Shown in pieces: positions 8,635-17,931 of a DNA stretch of 63,725 bases; position 1 is the stretch's first letter; each line of letters begins with the position of its first letter. The position numbers and the translations under genes were made by a program. The notes beneath the pieces were generated by a model. The model saw nothing but the letters and a program-made list of their open reading frames with translations, was not told the origin of the DNA and searched no databases. The stretch is from Microbacteriaceae bacterium (GTDB taxonomy: Bacteria; Actinomycetota; Actinomycetes; Actinomycetales; Microbacteriaceae), in the NCBI GenBank assembly GCA_025463565.1, contig JAODAT010000027.1, positions 1 to 63,725 on the forward strand, given 5' to 3'.

Positions 8635-9417
8635 ATGCCTTTAGCTCCCCCTGCGGCCGCCCGGCGTGACCAGATGCTCGCGATAATCCGGCAGGACGGC
8701 TTTGCCAGGGTGTCCGATCTGAGCGAGCGATTTGCCATCTCAGAGGTCACAGTGCGTGCCGATCTAGACGCGCTTGCTGCATCTGCTGCAATTCAACGTG
8801 TGCACGGGGGTGCCGTCGTCGAACAGGCTGCACGGGGGCAGGAGCACGCGTTCGAAGAATCGCAGCTCACTGCGAGCGACGAGAAACGGCGTATCGGAGT
8901 GGCAGCAGCAGCGCTGGTCGAGAGCGGTCAGACGATCGTGCTCGACGTGGGTACCACGACCTCCGCAGTCGCCCGCGCGCTGCTCGCGCGGGACGACCTT
9001 CGTGATGTCGTCGTTGTTACAAACGCGCTGAACATCGCCCTGGCGCTCGAGCCGGGCATCCCGCGATTCACCGTGATCGTGACCGGCGGCACGCTTCGTC
9101 CGCTGCAGCATTCGCTCGTCAACCCGCTCGCCGGATCGGTTTTCGACCAGGTGCGTGCCGACATCGCCTTCATCGGGTGCAGCGGTGTAGATGCTGCCGC
9201 CGGCGTCACGAATGTCAACCTGCCCGAGGCCGACGCCAAGCGACGCATGATCGCGATCGCCGCGAAGAACTTCGTGGTCGCGGATTCCACGAAGCTCGGA
9301 GTCGTCCACCGCAGCCGGGTGGCGGATTGGTCCGAGGTGGATGAGCTCATCACAGGCGCTGAAGCCGACATTCGCGCGCTGACGGCCGCGGGCGTCCGCG
9401 TCCAGCAGTCGCAGTAG
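8635..9417 (+). CDS. DeoR/GlpR-family regulator, probably of galTK
   Basis: 260 residues from ATG 8635. Residues about 8-60 form the DeoR helix-turn-helix (QMLAIIRQDGFARVSDLSER, then FAISEVTVRADLDAL and the RVHGGA wing). The C-terminal DeoRC sensor domain has DVGTTTSAVA and IGCSGVD, which bind phosphorylated sugars in this family. A TTGACA at 8599-8604 with a weak GAAACT 17 bp further on would place the transcript start within a base or two of the ATG, so the message may be leaderless. Two GAAAC repeats 16 bp apart (8606-8610, 8622-8626) sit in the shared galT/deoR gap as a candidate operator. The inducer is probably a galactose phosphate. Confidence 0.9.
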   Translation: MPLAPPAAARRDQMLAIIRQDGFARVSDLSERFAISEVTVRADLDALAASAAIQRVHGGAVVEQAARGQEHAFEESQLTASDEKRRIGVAAAALVESGQTIVLDVGTTTSAVARALLARDDLRDVVVVTNALNIALALEPGIPRFTVIVTGGTLRPLQHSLVNPLAGSVFDQVRADIAFIGCSGVDAAAGVTNVNLPEADAKRRMIAIAAKNFVVADSTKLGVVHRSRVADWSEVDELITGAEADIRALTAAGVRVQQSQ

Positions 9418-9566
9418 CCACTGGTGATGTGCGGTTGAACGAAACGTAGTCATGAGGATTGCGACCCGGTGCTCGATCGGGCGGCGTTGATCCCCGCATG
9501 AGCGCCGAGCTGTGACGCTCCAGCTACGCGCCCTGCGCCCCCTCATCGCCTGTCAAGCGGAGGCGG

Positions 9567-12500
9567 TTAGGGGCGTTCGGCGAATTCAGCAGACCGAAGC
9601 AATTCGACCTGGTCCAGAATCACACGGGCCTCAGCGTGTCGCACCTTGTTGGGATCGTCGTGGAAAATGAGGAGTGACGGTAGCGACGTTGCAAAGAAAT
9701 CGATGCGAGCCGGTGTTGTTAGAAGCCCTGACGCGTACTCCGCGAGCCGATCGGTGAGGTCTCGGGCTTCGCTGGTTCGTCCGAGTGACATGAGCGCTCG
9801 AATGGTCCAATAAGTTTGGTCGCTGAATTCCTGGGTCGACATCCCAACGAAGTCCCCGGAGTACTGCGCGGCGGCTTCCCAGGACGCCTCTGCTGACCCG
9901 TCGCGGCCGAGCGCTCCTTCCGACAGGCCCACGAGCCACTGCAGTTGTGCCTTGTTGGCTAGCGGGTGACGTCCCTCACCGAGCGTCTGAGGGTAGTTCA
10001 CGGCTTCCTCGAGGTGACGGCGCGCCTCTTGGCCGTCTCCGCGCTTCAGAGCGGCGTGGAACTGCGCGATCTTGACTGCATCCCACGCGGCCAGGACCTG
10101 CCCCTCCCCACCTTCCCAGGGTTGGAAGACCCGGGATCGCAGGATGGCTTCAGCCCGATCGAGTTCCTTGGTCTCAATCAGCAGGTTGACCCAAACGATC
10201 GTGAGATCGTCACGTGCGGCGACCAGATCAGACCGCTCTTCAAGCGCGGGCCGCCGATCGACTGTCGTGATATCGGCACGTAGGCGAAGTTGATCGTATT
10301 CGTACAGCAGCTTGGAGTCGTTGGGCGCGAAGCGCCTTGCGCTCTCAAAATGGCTGAGGGCGCTGACGCAATCGCGACGAATGTTGTACATCGCTATTCC
10401 CAGATTGCGGTGGACTATCGCAGCGGTCTCCGGGTTTGTCGGCGAGATCAGCGCGCAGGTCCACATCTGGATCGCCAGCTCGAAATTCCCACGCGAATAA
10501 TTCCAACTACCCAGCAGCGATGCCGCTGTCGAGTCCTCCGGGTTGATGTCGACAGCGAATTGCAGTGTGTCGATGTCTTCGAGACGCGAGGGAAGGCAGT
10601 GCCGAGCATTGCTTGTTCGAGCTTCATGTAGAGCCGCATTGGGGTTGCCACCCTCCCGTGCAATCACCCGGGCGCGATGGTAGAGAGCCAGAGTGCCGAC
10701 GTTTACCTGGCTGATTGGCGTCGACTGAGCGGCATCCCACACGTTCTGGAAGAGCCGTAACGCATCCTCGAAAAGCCCGGCGTTCGTGTACTCCAAGGCA
10801 ATATCGAGCAGAGTCGGGGCGTCGGCGGTGATGGGGAGGGCGAGAAGGTCGCGAGTCCATTGGTCGAGCGGGTCCCTGCGGAACTGCGTGTCAAGCAGAG
10901 CCGCGGCTTCCCGGCCGGCTCCGCGGCGCCGTAACACAATCGCGAGCAGGCAGGTGGCTTGCAAATGTGAAGAGTCGTGGGCGATGGTTGCACGTAGCGC
11001 GGCCTCGCTGTCGCCCCAAGCATGTTGGCGGGCGTAGAGCCGGCCGAGCGCGAAGGAGACTGGGACGAGCCAGGCGGAATCCCACTGCGCCTTGCTGAGG
11101 TATTCGAGCGCCTCATCGTCTCTGCCCTGTCGAACCAGGTTGATTCCGAGCCTGTAGTGAGTTTCACCGTCAGCCGGGGTGGGGACGCGTTGAAGCAGCC
11201 TGCCCAGGGCGGCGCGGAAGTGCCGTTCCGCGTCGGCATAACGGTGCGCCCGATCTCGGACGGCGCCGAGTGCGCTGTTTGCCCGTACGTCCTGGAGGTC
11301 ACGTTCCAGGATGGTTTCCCAATAGGCGTCCGGCATTCGAGTCGCGTGACGATACTGCTCCAAGTACTGGCCGGTATAGAACAATTCGTCGTTAGACGCG
11401 ATTTCATTCGCTTCAGGCGGCTCGACGGCCAGACGGGGGATATCGCGCTTCCTTGTTTCCCCGGCCCAGTCAAGGACCAGCCGATCGTCGGAGAACACGC
11501 GTGCAACCACCTCAGTTTCGGCGACAGCTTGTGTCAGTTCCACGGTGCTCAAGAACGGGCGACCGGGCGCGATATCCCCCTCTGCCCGGAACAGCACAAC
11601 ACCGTTGCTCGTCGATACCTCAATCCGGGCGTGCGGGATCGGCCGGGACGCAGCGACACCGATTTCCATCGTGGTCCGGTCACCGACCTGGATCAGCTCC
11701 AAGCGGAGTGCCGCCTCCAGCGTTGCCTGCTTTGCGGGGCCGATCTGCTGGATTGGATACCAGTATTGGCTGAAAGACTTCGTCTCACCCGGTGCGATGA
11801 ACGAGAAATCAGGTTGATTGTCCGTGAAGACGCCAGCCATCAGCTCGATGTAAGGCCCGTCATGATCGGTGAGATTTCTATCCCAGGCCCAGCCGAATTC
11901 GGAGTTGCCCCAGGTCCACTGCTTCTTTCCGGGCGCAATACGATGATCGGCCCAATGTACGAAGCCCGCCTTTTTTCCGTGGTCGTATCCGCCGAAGAAA
12001 TCTTGGTCCGACGATGTAACCATGTATGAGGTGGGGACTGGGATATTTCGATACCAATCGAGGCGGTCGGCATCCGGGTTCTCGGCCGTCACCCTGTCCG
12101 GGTAGTCGATGCCGTAGTACTTGCCGTTGACCCTCGGAAAAGTAGCGACCGCTCGCTTGGCGTGATCGGCAACGTAGTCGACATCGGTGGGAAAGAAAGA
12201 CTGATACTCGTCATTGACGGCGGCCGCTACGTTAGCCCACCAGAGGAACGATTGAGTCTCGTCGCTTCGGTTGTAGAGGCGCACCCGAGCCTCGATGACG
12301 GCGCTGTCGGGTCGAAGCCGAATCCCGTGCATGCCCTTCATCCGCGTGAACGGGTCGTGGTCGCTGCACCAGACGGTGATCGCTCCGTCGTTTTCCCGCT
12401 CGATCTCGAAATCGGTCGGAAGGAACGTTCCCGGCCTGTGGTGCTGCGGCCAATTGAACTCGACACCCCCGGATACCCAGGGTCCCGCCAGACCGACGAG

Positions 12501-12851
12501 GGCAGGTTTGATCACGTTGTTGCGGTAGAAGAAATCGTATTGGGCAACTTTGTCGTAGCCGATGTAGATGCGCCCGCCGAGTTCCGGAAGGATGACCAAC
12601 CGTATCCACTCGTTCTCGAGGTGCACCGCTTGCCACTCATGTGGTTCCGGCTGCTGGCTGATCCGTTCGTGAAACGGCAGAGGAAATACGCGCCCGGACG
12701 ATCCTTGGTAGACACGCGCGTCCAGGAACGCAGGATAGGGGCTCGGTTCCTCGGGAAGGTAGGTCTCGATGATCAGAGCCTCCGACCATGCTGCGACACC
12801 GTCCCCCGCGAACTCGGGCGGCACGGGGGGCAAAGATATCCTCGGCTGCAT
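9567..12851 (-). CDS. DUF5107/TPR protein with mutarotase-like N-terminal half
   Basis: A 1094-residue cytosolic protein with no signal peptide or membrane helix. Residues about 50-370 match the DUF5107 fold, related to galactose mutarotases: LVILPELGGRIYIGY, GGVEFNWPQHHRPG and WTWGNSEFGWAWDRN are clear. Residues about 500-1085 hold repeated tetratricopeptide helices (for example HYRLGINLVRQGRDDEALEY and NLGIAMYNIRRDCVSALSHF). Such proteins recur in actinobacterial sugar loci, but the reaction is not established. Its position next to an AraC regulator and an alpha-galactoside importer, with a palindromic operator 55 bp upstream, makes it part of this sugar regulon. It may act on an oligosaccharide or scaffold the pathway; that is inference. 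Confidence 0.85.
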   Translation of the reverse strand: MQPRISLPPVPPEFAGDGVAAWSEALIIETYLPEEPSPYPAFLDARVYQGSSGRVFPLPFHERISQQPEPHEWQAVHLENEWIRLVILPELGGRIYIGYDKVAQYDFFYRNNVIKPALVGLAGPWVSGGVEFNWPQHHRPGTFLPTDFEIERENDGAITVWCSDHDPFTRMKGMHGIRLRPDSAVIEARVRLYNRSDETQSFLWWANVAAAVNDEYQSFFPTDVDYVADHAKRAVATFPRVNGKYYGIDYPDRVTAENPDADRLDWYRNIPVPTSYMVTSSDQDFFGGYDHGKKAGFVHWADHRIAPGKKQWTWGNSEFGWAWDRNLTDHDGPYIELMAGVFTDNQPDFSFIAPGETKSFSQYWYPIQQIGPAKQATLEAALRLELIQVGDRTTMEIGVAASRPIPHARIEVSTSNGVVLFRAEGDIAPGRPFLSTVELTQAVAETEVVARVFSDDRLVLDWAGETRKRDIPRLAVEPPEANEIASNDELFYTGQYLEQYRHATRMPDAYWETILERDLQDVRANSALGAVRDRAHRYADAERHFRAALGRLLQRVPTPADGETHYRLGINLVRQGRDDEALEYLSKAQWDSAWLVPVSFALGRLYARQHAWGDSEAALRATIAHDSSHLQATCLLAIVLRRRGAGREAAALLDTQFRRDPLDQWTRDLLALPITADAPTLLDIALEYTNAGLFEDALRLFQNVWDAAQSTPISQVNVGTLALYHRARVIAREGGNPNAALHEARTSNARHCLPSRLEDIDTLQFAVDINPEDSTAASLLGSWNYSRGNFELAIQMWTCALISPTNPETAAIVHRNLGIAMYNIRRDCVSALSHFESARRFAPNDSKLLYEYDQLRLRADITTVDRRPALEERSDLVAARDDLTIVWVNLLIETKELDRAEAILRSRVFQPWEGGEGQVLAAWDAVKIAQFHAALKRGDGQEARRHLEEAVNYPQTLGEGRHPLANKAQLQWLVGLSEGALGRDGSAEASWEAAAQYSGDFVGMSTQEFSDQTYWTIRALMSLGRTSEARDLTDRLAEYASGLLTTPARIDFFATSLPSLLIFHDDPNKVRHAEARVILDQVELLRSAEFAERP

Positions 12852-12905
12852 GCGAGACAGGTTATGGGCGCCCGTCGCCCGGTCACTAGAAGGATCGTGC
12901 TGAGT

Positions 12906-12932
12906 AACTGGACAAAACGCTTATGTCCAGTT
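12906..12932. promoter_or_regulatory. Palindromic operator upstream of the DUF5107 gene
   Basis: Perfect 9-bp arms AACTGGACA (12906-12914) and TGTCCAGTT (12924-12932) are separated by 9 bp. The site is 55 bp upstream of the DUF5107 ATG and abuts the stop of the AraC-family gene. The embedded core CTGGACAAAACG recurs exactly, in the sense orientation for the downstream gene, before the ABC importer operon (13823-13834). There is no T tract, so an operator is more likely than a terminator. The AraC-family protein next door is the probable binder. Confidence 0.6.
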
Positions 12933-13798
12933 CAGCCCTTGTGCTGCGCTCGGTAATCGCGAGGCGTAACGCCGTGGATCTGGCGAAATTGTCGGGTGAA
13001 GTAGAACGCGTCGGGATACCCGACCGTGTCGGCGATCGCCGAAATCGGCAAGCTTGTCGTGTCGAGCATTTCACGTGCCCGCGCCATCCTCAATTGCGTC
13101 TGGTATTGAAGCACGGGGTATCCGATGTGCCTCTTGAACAGGGCGTTGAAGTGTGAACTGCTGAGTCGCGCCATGGCGGACAATTCGGCGACGCTGACAT
13201 GCTCGCTGATGTGCGCGCGCAAGTACGCCGCGGCCTGGTCGATGACGTCGGTGGAGCTGTCCGACGTCGTGCGGTCGGCAGCCAATAGCGTCAGCAGATG
13301 CCACGCAGCGCCCGCTGCCGCGAGAAGACTCTGACTCGTGGCGTCCCGTTCCATCCATTGGACCACCTCGGTCAGCAGGGTCACCAACGGGTAGACGTTC
13401 GCGGGTTTGCGGACCGGGGCGTCGATCGTCATGCCCGCACTCTCGCAGAACCTGGGTAGCTCCGGGCCCGCCACATGCAGCCACCACAGCGTCCACGGTT
13501 CTTCGCGATCGGAGCCATAGGAATGGGGGTATCCCGGCGGGAGAATGACCACCTGCCCTGTTTCCACGTCGAATCGGCCGGCCGGTGTCTCACACCATCC
13601 TTTACCGTCTGCGCACACCATGACCACCGCTTGGGAGAGAGCGGTATGCCGAGTGCGACCGTGCGACTGCGCTTGCGGGAAGTAGCCGCAGTCGGTGACG
13701 ACGAGATGGTTGGTGCCCGGTTGTTCCAGGAATTCCCGGACCCGAGGACGCGGAAGCACCAGCATTCTCTGCCCGGGGAATCCATCGGCGATAAGCAT
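12932..13798 (-). CDS. AraC-family regulator of the alpha-galactoside genes
   Basis: 288 residues. The N-terminal half is a cupin-like sugar-binding domain (QVVILPPGYPHSYG, then EEPWTLWWLHVAG). The C-terminal part has the two AraC helix-turn-helix motifs, VSVAELSAMARLSSSHFNALFKR and LPISAIADTVGYPDAFYFTRQF, ending TPRDYRAQ. It lies between the DUF5107 gene and the divergent ABC importer operon, as expected of an AraC-type activator of melibiose/raffinose-like genes. Three similar candidate binding sites lie before the DUF5107 gene, the importer operon and the alpha-galactosidase gene. The ligand is probably an alpha-galactoside. Confidence 0.92.
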   Translation of the reverse strand: MLIADGFPGQRMLVLPRPRVREFLEQPGTNHLVVTDCGYFPQAQSHGRTRHTALSQAVVMVCADGKGWCETPAGRFDVETGQVVILPPGYPHSYGSDREEPWTLWWLHVAGPELPRFCESAGMTIDAPVRKPANVYPLVTLLTEVVQWMERDATSQSLLAAAGAAWHLLTLLAADRTTSDSSTDVIDQAAAYLRAHISEHVSVAELSAMARLSSSHFNALFKRHIGYPVLQYQTQLRMARAREMLDTTSLPISAIADTVGYPDAFYFTRQFRQIHGVTPRDYRAQHKG

Positions 13799-13822
13799 GG
13801 GTCGAGTTTGGGGCCGAATCGT

Positions 13823-13834
13823 CGTTTTGTCCAG
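13823..13834 (+). promoter_or_regulatory. AraC-type half-site before the ABC importer operon
   Basis: CGTTTTGTCCAG is identical over 12 bp to the inverted core of the palindrome at 12906-12932 and has the same orientation relative to its target gene. It sits in the divergent region, 25 bp from the araC-type start and about 180 bp before the solute-binding protein ATG. It could serve autoregulation and activation of the importer. Confidence 0.5.
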
Positions 13835-14015
13835 ATAGTCAAGTTCTTTCTTCTATTCGCCCGTTGCATAAGGACCGTACCGTTCTGACATGCTCGGAGC
13901 TGGCGTCGGATTTGAAGCTCGAAGACAGAGTGATCGATCCCGGCCGCGGCTTTGTTGCATGGTGCACCTCGCACATCCACGCAATCGTTTTTCACAGAAT
14001 ATTGAGGAGTCGAAG

Positions 14016-15305
14016 ATGACCCGAAAGTCTCAACACTGGTTAGCAGTGACAGGTTTGGCTCTTGCCGCAACCGTCGCGCTGGCTGGGTGCGTTTCCACCG
14101 GGGGCGCGGGCAGTTCCGCTGCGGTGACCAAAGATGCCGCAGGGCCGCTGGTGCTCCAGTCCCGTTTCACCGGCGCAGAGAAGAGCGGCCTCGAGGCCGT
14201 CATCAAAGCGTTCGACAAGAAGGGAGAAGGAAAGGTCCAGCTCAACAGCCTCCCGACCACGACCTTCGACACCCAGCTGCCATCCTATCTCACGTCGAAG
14301 AACCCGCCGGACGTCTACACCTGGTACGCCGGGCAGGCGACGCGCGATTTCGCCGACCAGGGGTTGTTGCTGAATCTGTCGGACGTGTGGAAGAAGAGTC
14401 TCGGCAACTACTCGAGCGCTCTGAAGACGCTCAGCAGCACGTCAAGCGGTGAGCAGGTCTTCGTCCCGAGCGACTACTACTGGTGGGGCGTCTACTACAG
14501 CAAGTCGGAGTTCAAGAAGCTCGGAATCACTCCGCCGAAGACGTGGAACGACTTTCTCACCGACTCGGCTAAAATCAAGGCGCAGGGAGTGACGCCGATC
14601 ACCATGGGGCTCAGCGACAACTCCTGGCTTGCGGCGGCGTGGTTCGATTACCTCGACCTCCGCATCAACGGGGCGAAATATCACCTGGCGCTCCTGGCGG
14701 GCAAGCACTCCTACGACAGCGCTCCGGTAAGGAAGGTGTTCGCGGCGATGAAGCAGATCCTGCCGGACCTGTCTCCTTCAATTCTCGGCACGTCTTACAA
14801 CCAGTCGATCAGCGACCTGTCCACCGGTAACGCAGCGATGTATCTCGCCGGTGCGTTCATCGAGACAGCCGTCCCGACGGCGGAACGCAAGGATCTGGGG
14901 TTCTTCCAGTTCCCGATCATCGACCCCTCGGTGCCCGTCTCCGAGGAAGCACCAACCGATGGCTTCATGGTCAGTGCCAAGACGACGCGGCCGACCCTTG
15001 CGAAAGAGTTCCTCGAATTCGCCGCAAGCGCGAAGGGCCAGTCGCTGTTGCTCAACGGTGAGGACGGCATCTCACTCGCGGTCAACCCCAGTGCTACCCA
15101 GACGATGGATGCGCTGTCGACCCAGGGCAAGAACATGCTTCAGTCGGCCAGCCAGGTGACGCAGTTCTTCAACCGTGATGCCGGCGACGCACAACAGACG
15201 CCTGCAGACACCGCGCTGACGCAGTTCATCGCCGAACCGAACAATCTGGACGCGATCCTCAAGGCGTGGCAGGCCTCAGCCGTGAAGTTGCGGGCTGGTT
15301 CGTGA
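14016..15305 (+). CDS. Sugar ABC transporter solute-binding lipoprotein
   Basis: About 429 residues from ATG 14016, chosen because GAGGAG lies six bases upstream. The N-terminus is a lipoprotein signal peptide: basic start MTRKSQ, hydrophobic core, lipobox LAGC. The mature protein has family-1 sugar-binding hallmarks (GKVQLNSLPTTTFDTQL, PPDVYTWYAG, STGNAAMYLAGAF, APTDGFMVSA). It captures a sugar outside the membrane for the two permeases that follow; the stop overlaps the first permease start. No ATPase gene is linked, so it probably uses a shared MsiK/UgpC-type ATPase. Context points to an alpha-galactoside such as melibiose or raffinose. Confidence 0.93.
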   Translation: MTRKSQHWLAVTGLALAATVALAGCVSTGGAGSSAAVTKDAAGPLVLQSRFTGAEKSGLEAVIKAFDKKGEGKVQLNSLPTTTFDTQLPSYLTSKNPPDVYTWYAGQATRDFADQGLLLNLSDVWKKSLGNYSSALKTLSSTSSGEQVFVPSDYYWWGVYYSKSEFKKLGITPPKTWNDFLTDSAKIKAQGVTPITMGLSDNSWLAAAWFDYLDLRINGAKYHLALLAGKHSYDSAPVRKVFAAMKQILPDLSPSILGTSYNQSISDLSTGNAAMYLAGAFIETAVPTAERKDLGFFQFPIIDPSVPVSEEAPTDGFMVSAKTTRPTLAKEFLEFAASAKGQSLLLNGEDGISLAVNPSATQTMDALSTQGKNMLQSASQVTQFFNRDAGDAQQTPADTALTQFIAEPNNLDAILKAWQASAVKLRAGS

Positions 15306-16207
15306 CCTCAGTTCCAACTCGACTCGGCCGGCGGCGGGTATCTTTCCCGCCGCCGGTTGTGTTCGTCCTCGTCCTCGTCCCGTTCGTCATCGAAGCGGTC
15401 GGCGTCTTCTGGCCCGCCATCCAGGGCGTCATGCTCTCGGTCCTGAACTGGAACGGCATCGCCCCCGCCAAGGCGGTCGGTCTCGGCAACTATGTCAGCC
15501 TCGCCTCCGATCCGATCTTCATCACCGCGCTGAAGAACACCGCGATCTGGATCGTCCTCTTCGGTGGTCTGTCCTTCGTCGGCGGCCTCGGAATCGCGCT
15601 GCTCTTCCAATCAGAGCGTCGAGGGGTCGGGATCTATCGAACAGCCCTGTTTCTGCCGATCGTGTTTTCGCTGGTGGTCACCGCTCTCATCTGGGACACG
15701 TTCTTTCAGCCGACGGGCATTCTCAACGGTCTGCTCAACGCAGTCGGCCTGCACAGCTGGACGCACGAGTGGCTCGCCGACCCTTCTACCGCCCTCTACG
15801 CCATCATCGTCGCCGCATTGTGGCGCGAAATCGGCTATGTAATGGTGCTGTTCATCGCCGGGTTGAAAGCCCTCGACCCCGCAATCGCCGAAGCCGCCAA
15901 GATGGATGGCTGCACCCGGTGGCAGCAGTTCCGTTACATCACATTCCCGCAGCTTCGAAGCGTCAACCTGGTCATCCTGTCCGTGCTGGTGATCGACTCC
16001 TTGCGCTCCTTCGACATCGTCTGGGCGATGACTGCCGGCGGCCCGTTCAACTCGACGCAGTTGCTGAGCACCTACATGTACTCGACGGCTTTCCAGGGCC
16101 GGCAGCTCGGCTACGCCTCCGCGATCGCCGTCGTCATTTTCGTGCTTGCGCTCGGCGTAATCATTACCTACTTGGTGCGCGCACTCTCTGAGGAGAAAGA
16201 ATCATGA
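15302..16207 (+). CDS. Sugar ABC transporter permease (MalF type)
   Basis: About 301 residues from GTG 15302, whose GTGA overlaps the stop of the binding-protein gene. Six transmembrane helices are evident. The cytoplasmic EAA loop that docks the ATPase reads EAAKMDGCTRWQQFRYITFP. It forms a heterodimeric channel with the next gene product, which starts inside its stop codon (ATGA). No other function is likely. Confidence 0.94.
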   Translation: MTSVPTRLGRRRVSFPPPVVFVLVLVPFVIEAVGVFWPAIQGVMLSVLNWNGIAPAKAVGLGNYVSLASDPIFITALKNTAIWIVLFGGLSFVGGLGIALLFQSERRGVGIYRTALFLPIVFSLVVTALIWDTFFQPTGILNGLLNAVGLHSWTHEWLADPSTALYAIIVAALWREIGYVMVLFIAGLKALDPAIAEAAKMDGCTRWQQFRYITFPQLRSVNLVILSVLVIDSLRSFDIVWAMTAGGPFNSTQLLSTYMYSTAFQGRQLGYASAIAVVIFVLALGVIITYLVRALSEEKES

Positions 16208-17094
16208 CCGCATCACACATTCCGGTCGCCGCGACCCGGCCCTGGGGCCGAGTGCGTCGAGGTCAGAGCCGCAAACGGGTGTTTGGCACAGTGGGGTTTC
16301 ATCTGTCGTCGAGCGTGATTTCGCTGTTGTGGTTCGCGCCCATCCTCTTGGTCGTGGTGACCTCGTTCCGTAGCTTCAATGACATTGCGTTGAATGGCAT
16401 TTCGAGCTTGCCGCACAGTTTCACCTTCGCGACCTACGCACAGGCGTGGAAGCTTGGCGGCCTCGCCCAGGCGCTGACGAACAGCATGATCGTGACGATA
16501 CCTACTGTCCTTTTGTCCCTGTTTCTCGCGGCCGCCGCGGCATTCGGACTGAGCCGGTATCGGATCCCTTTCCGTCGCACCATCCTGCTCATCATGTTGG
16601 CTGGCAACTTGTTGCCGGTGCAGACGATCCTCATCCCAATCGCACGGATCACCCAGGATCTCAATATCTTCGACACGCTCGGTGCGCTCGTGGCCGTCCA
16701 GACCGCTTTCGGACTGGGTTTCTATACCTTCGTGCTCTACGGCTTCATGCGATCGATCCCGACCGAGCTTCAGGATGCGGCGTCCATAGATGGCGCCAGC
16801 CCGGTAAGGATCTTCCTTCAGATCGTGCTACCGCTGACGCGGCCCGCTCTCAGTGCGCTGGGGGCGCTCTCGTTCACGTGGATCTTCAACGACCTGCTGT
16901 GGTCGATCACGCTTATCCAAACCTCGTCGAAGCTGCCGACGACAGCGGCCGTTTTGTCACTGCAGGGCGAGTATGTCTCGTCGTGGTCGGTTATCGCGGC
17001 CGGCACCGTTATCGCGGCGATCCCGTCGGCGATCGTCTTCTTCATCTTCCAGAAAAGCTTCGTCGGCGGCCTGGCGCTCGGGTCGGTCAAATAG
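16204..17094 (+). CDS. Sugar ABC transporter permease (MalG type)
   Basis: A 296-residue six-helix permease, preceded by a basic cytoplasmic N-terminus. The EAA-type loop is QDAASIDGASPVRIFLQIVL, and the C-terminus FIFQKSFVGGLALGSVK matches the MalG/LacG group. The ATG overlaps the previous stop by four bases. The 3' end overlaps the convergent mutarotase-like gene by 8 bp, so the two operons meet tail to tail with no room for a conventional terminator between them. Confidence 0.94.
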   Translation: MTASHIPVAATRPWGRVRRGQSRKRVFGTVGFHLSSSVISLLWFAPILLVVVTSFRSFNDIALNGISSLPHSFTFATYAQAWKLGGLAQALTNSMIVTIPTVLLSLFLAAAAAFGLSRYRIPFRRTILLIMLAGNLLPVQTILIPIARITQDLNIFDTLGALVAVQTAFGLGFYTFVLYGFMRSIPTELQDAASIDGASPVRIFLQIVLPLTRPALSALGALSFTWIFNDLLWSITLIQTSSKLPTTAAVLSLQGEYVSSWSVIAAGTVIAAIPSAIVFFIFQKSFVGGLALGSVK

Positions 17095-17929
17095 CCGAGC
17101 TCATTTCGATCGAGAGCGACCACTGCAGGTCGCGTCCTGGGATCAGGGTGGCCGATCGGCCATGTTTCACAGCCCACGACAACGAATCTCGAAATCCGAG
17201 CGACGGCTCGATCGCGACTACGGGTTGCCGAGAGAAGGCCCCATGGTCGAACCAGAGACCCAGATAGGGACAGTTTTGCCAGCTCATGGTGAGAGCCGCC
17301 CCGTCTGGATGACGAAGCGTTGCAGCATCGACCTGCGTACCGGGATCGACGTAGAGCTTGCGACAACCACCGTCGGGTAAGGAATCAACTGTCGCCAGTT
17401 CTTTCGACCAGCTCATCCGAGGTTGTGCGGCGTCCAACACGTCGATGACTGTCACCACGCCCGCCAACTCGAGCGCGCTTCCTCGCGGACTGACAAACTG
17501 CGGGTGTGCAGCCCACAGAAACGGGATCGCGCCGCGAATCGCGGAGGCGCGGTAGTCAAATCGGAAGCCGTTTGCGGTCGCCACAATGGATCGACTCAGC
17601 CGATAGCCAAGCGATCTGCCCGTCACGGACATCCTGAGGGAATCCACCCTCGCGGACCGAACTGACCATTCGGCCGTCCAGAGGTCTCCGTGGTCGGGGA
17701 TCGCGCGCCCAGCTATCTCGCAGGGGTCGATGGACGGTGCGCATTCGTCCCATCCCGCGGGATCGCTGTCAGTGAATACGATGTCCCCGCGATAGGGCGG
17801 ATGCGCTGGATCGCCGGACTGCGCGAGCCATTCGCGCCCATCGGGCCCGGTGAGGGACAGGATCTTGCCGCCACGGGCCGGGTCGACCGTCGCGGTGGCC
17901 GCAGGGCCCACGACCCGGCATACAGCCAC
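17087..17929 (-). CDS. Aldose 1-epimerase-like protein (mutarotase fold)
   Basis: 280 residues with the mutarotase beta-sandwich pattern: ARGGKILSLTGPDGREWL near the start, GWDECAPSIDPC, IPDHGDLWTAEW with the conserved H-G-D, and FLWAAHPQF. It is likely to interconvert alpha and beta anomers of galactose or a related sugar, feeding GalK with the alpha anomer. It lies two bases downstream of the alpha-galactosidase gene and is surely cotranscribed with it. The protein is shorter than the GalM group and closer to the DUF4432/YihR-like branch, so the exact substrate is open. Confidence 0.8.
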   Translation of the reverse strand: MAVCRVVGPAATATVDPARGGKILSLTGPDGREWLAQSGDPAHPPYRGDIVFTDSDPAGWDECAPSIDPCEIAGRAIPDHGDLWTAEWSVRSARVDSLRMSVTGRSLGYRLSRSIVATANGFRFDYRASAIRGAIPFLWAAHPQFVSPRGSALELAGVVTVIDVLDAAQPRMSWSKELATVDSLPDGGCRKLYVDPGTQVDAATLRHPDGAALTMSWQNCPYLGLWFDHGAFSRQPVVAIEPSLGFRDSLSWAVKHGRSATLIPGRDLQWSLSIEMSSAI

Positions 17930-17931
17930 AG

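Noticed and set aside
12906-12932. Reading the palindrome after the AraC gene as a terminator
   Set aside because: There is no T tract, and its core recurs before another operon in the locus, which favours an operator.
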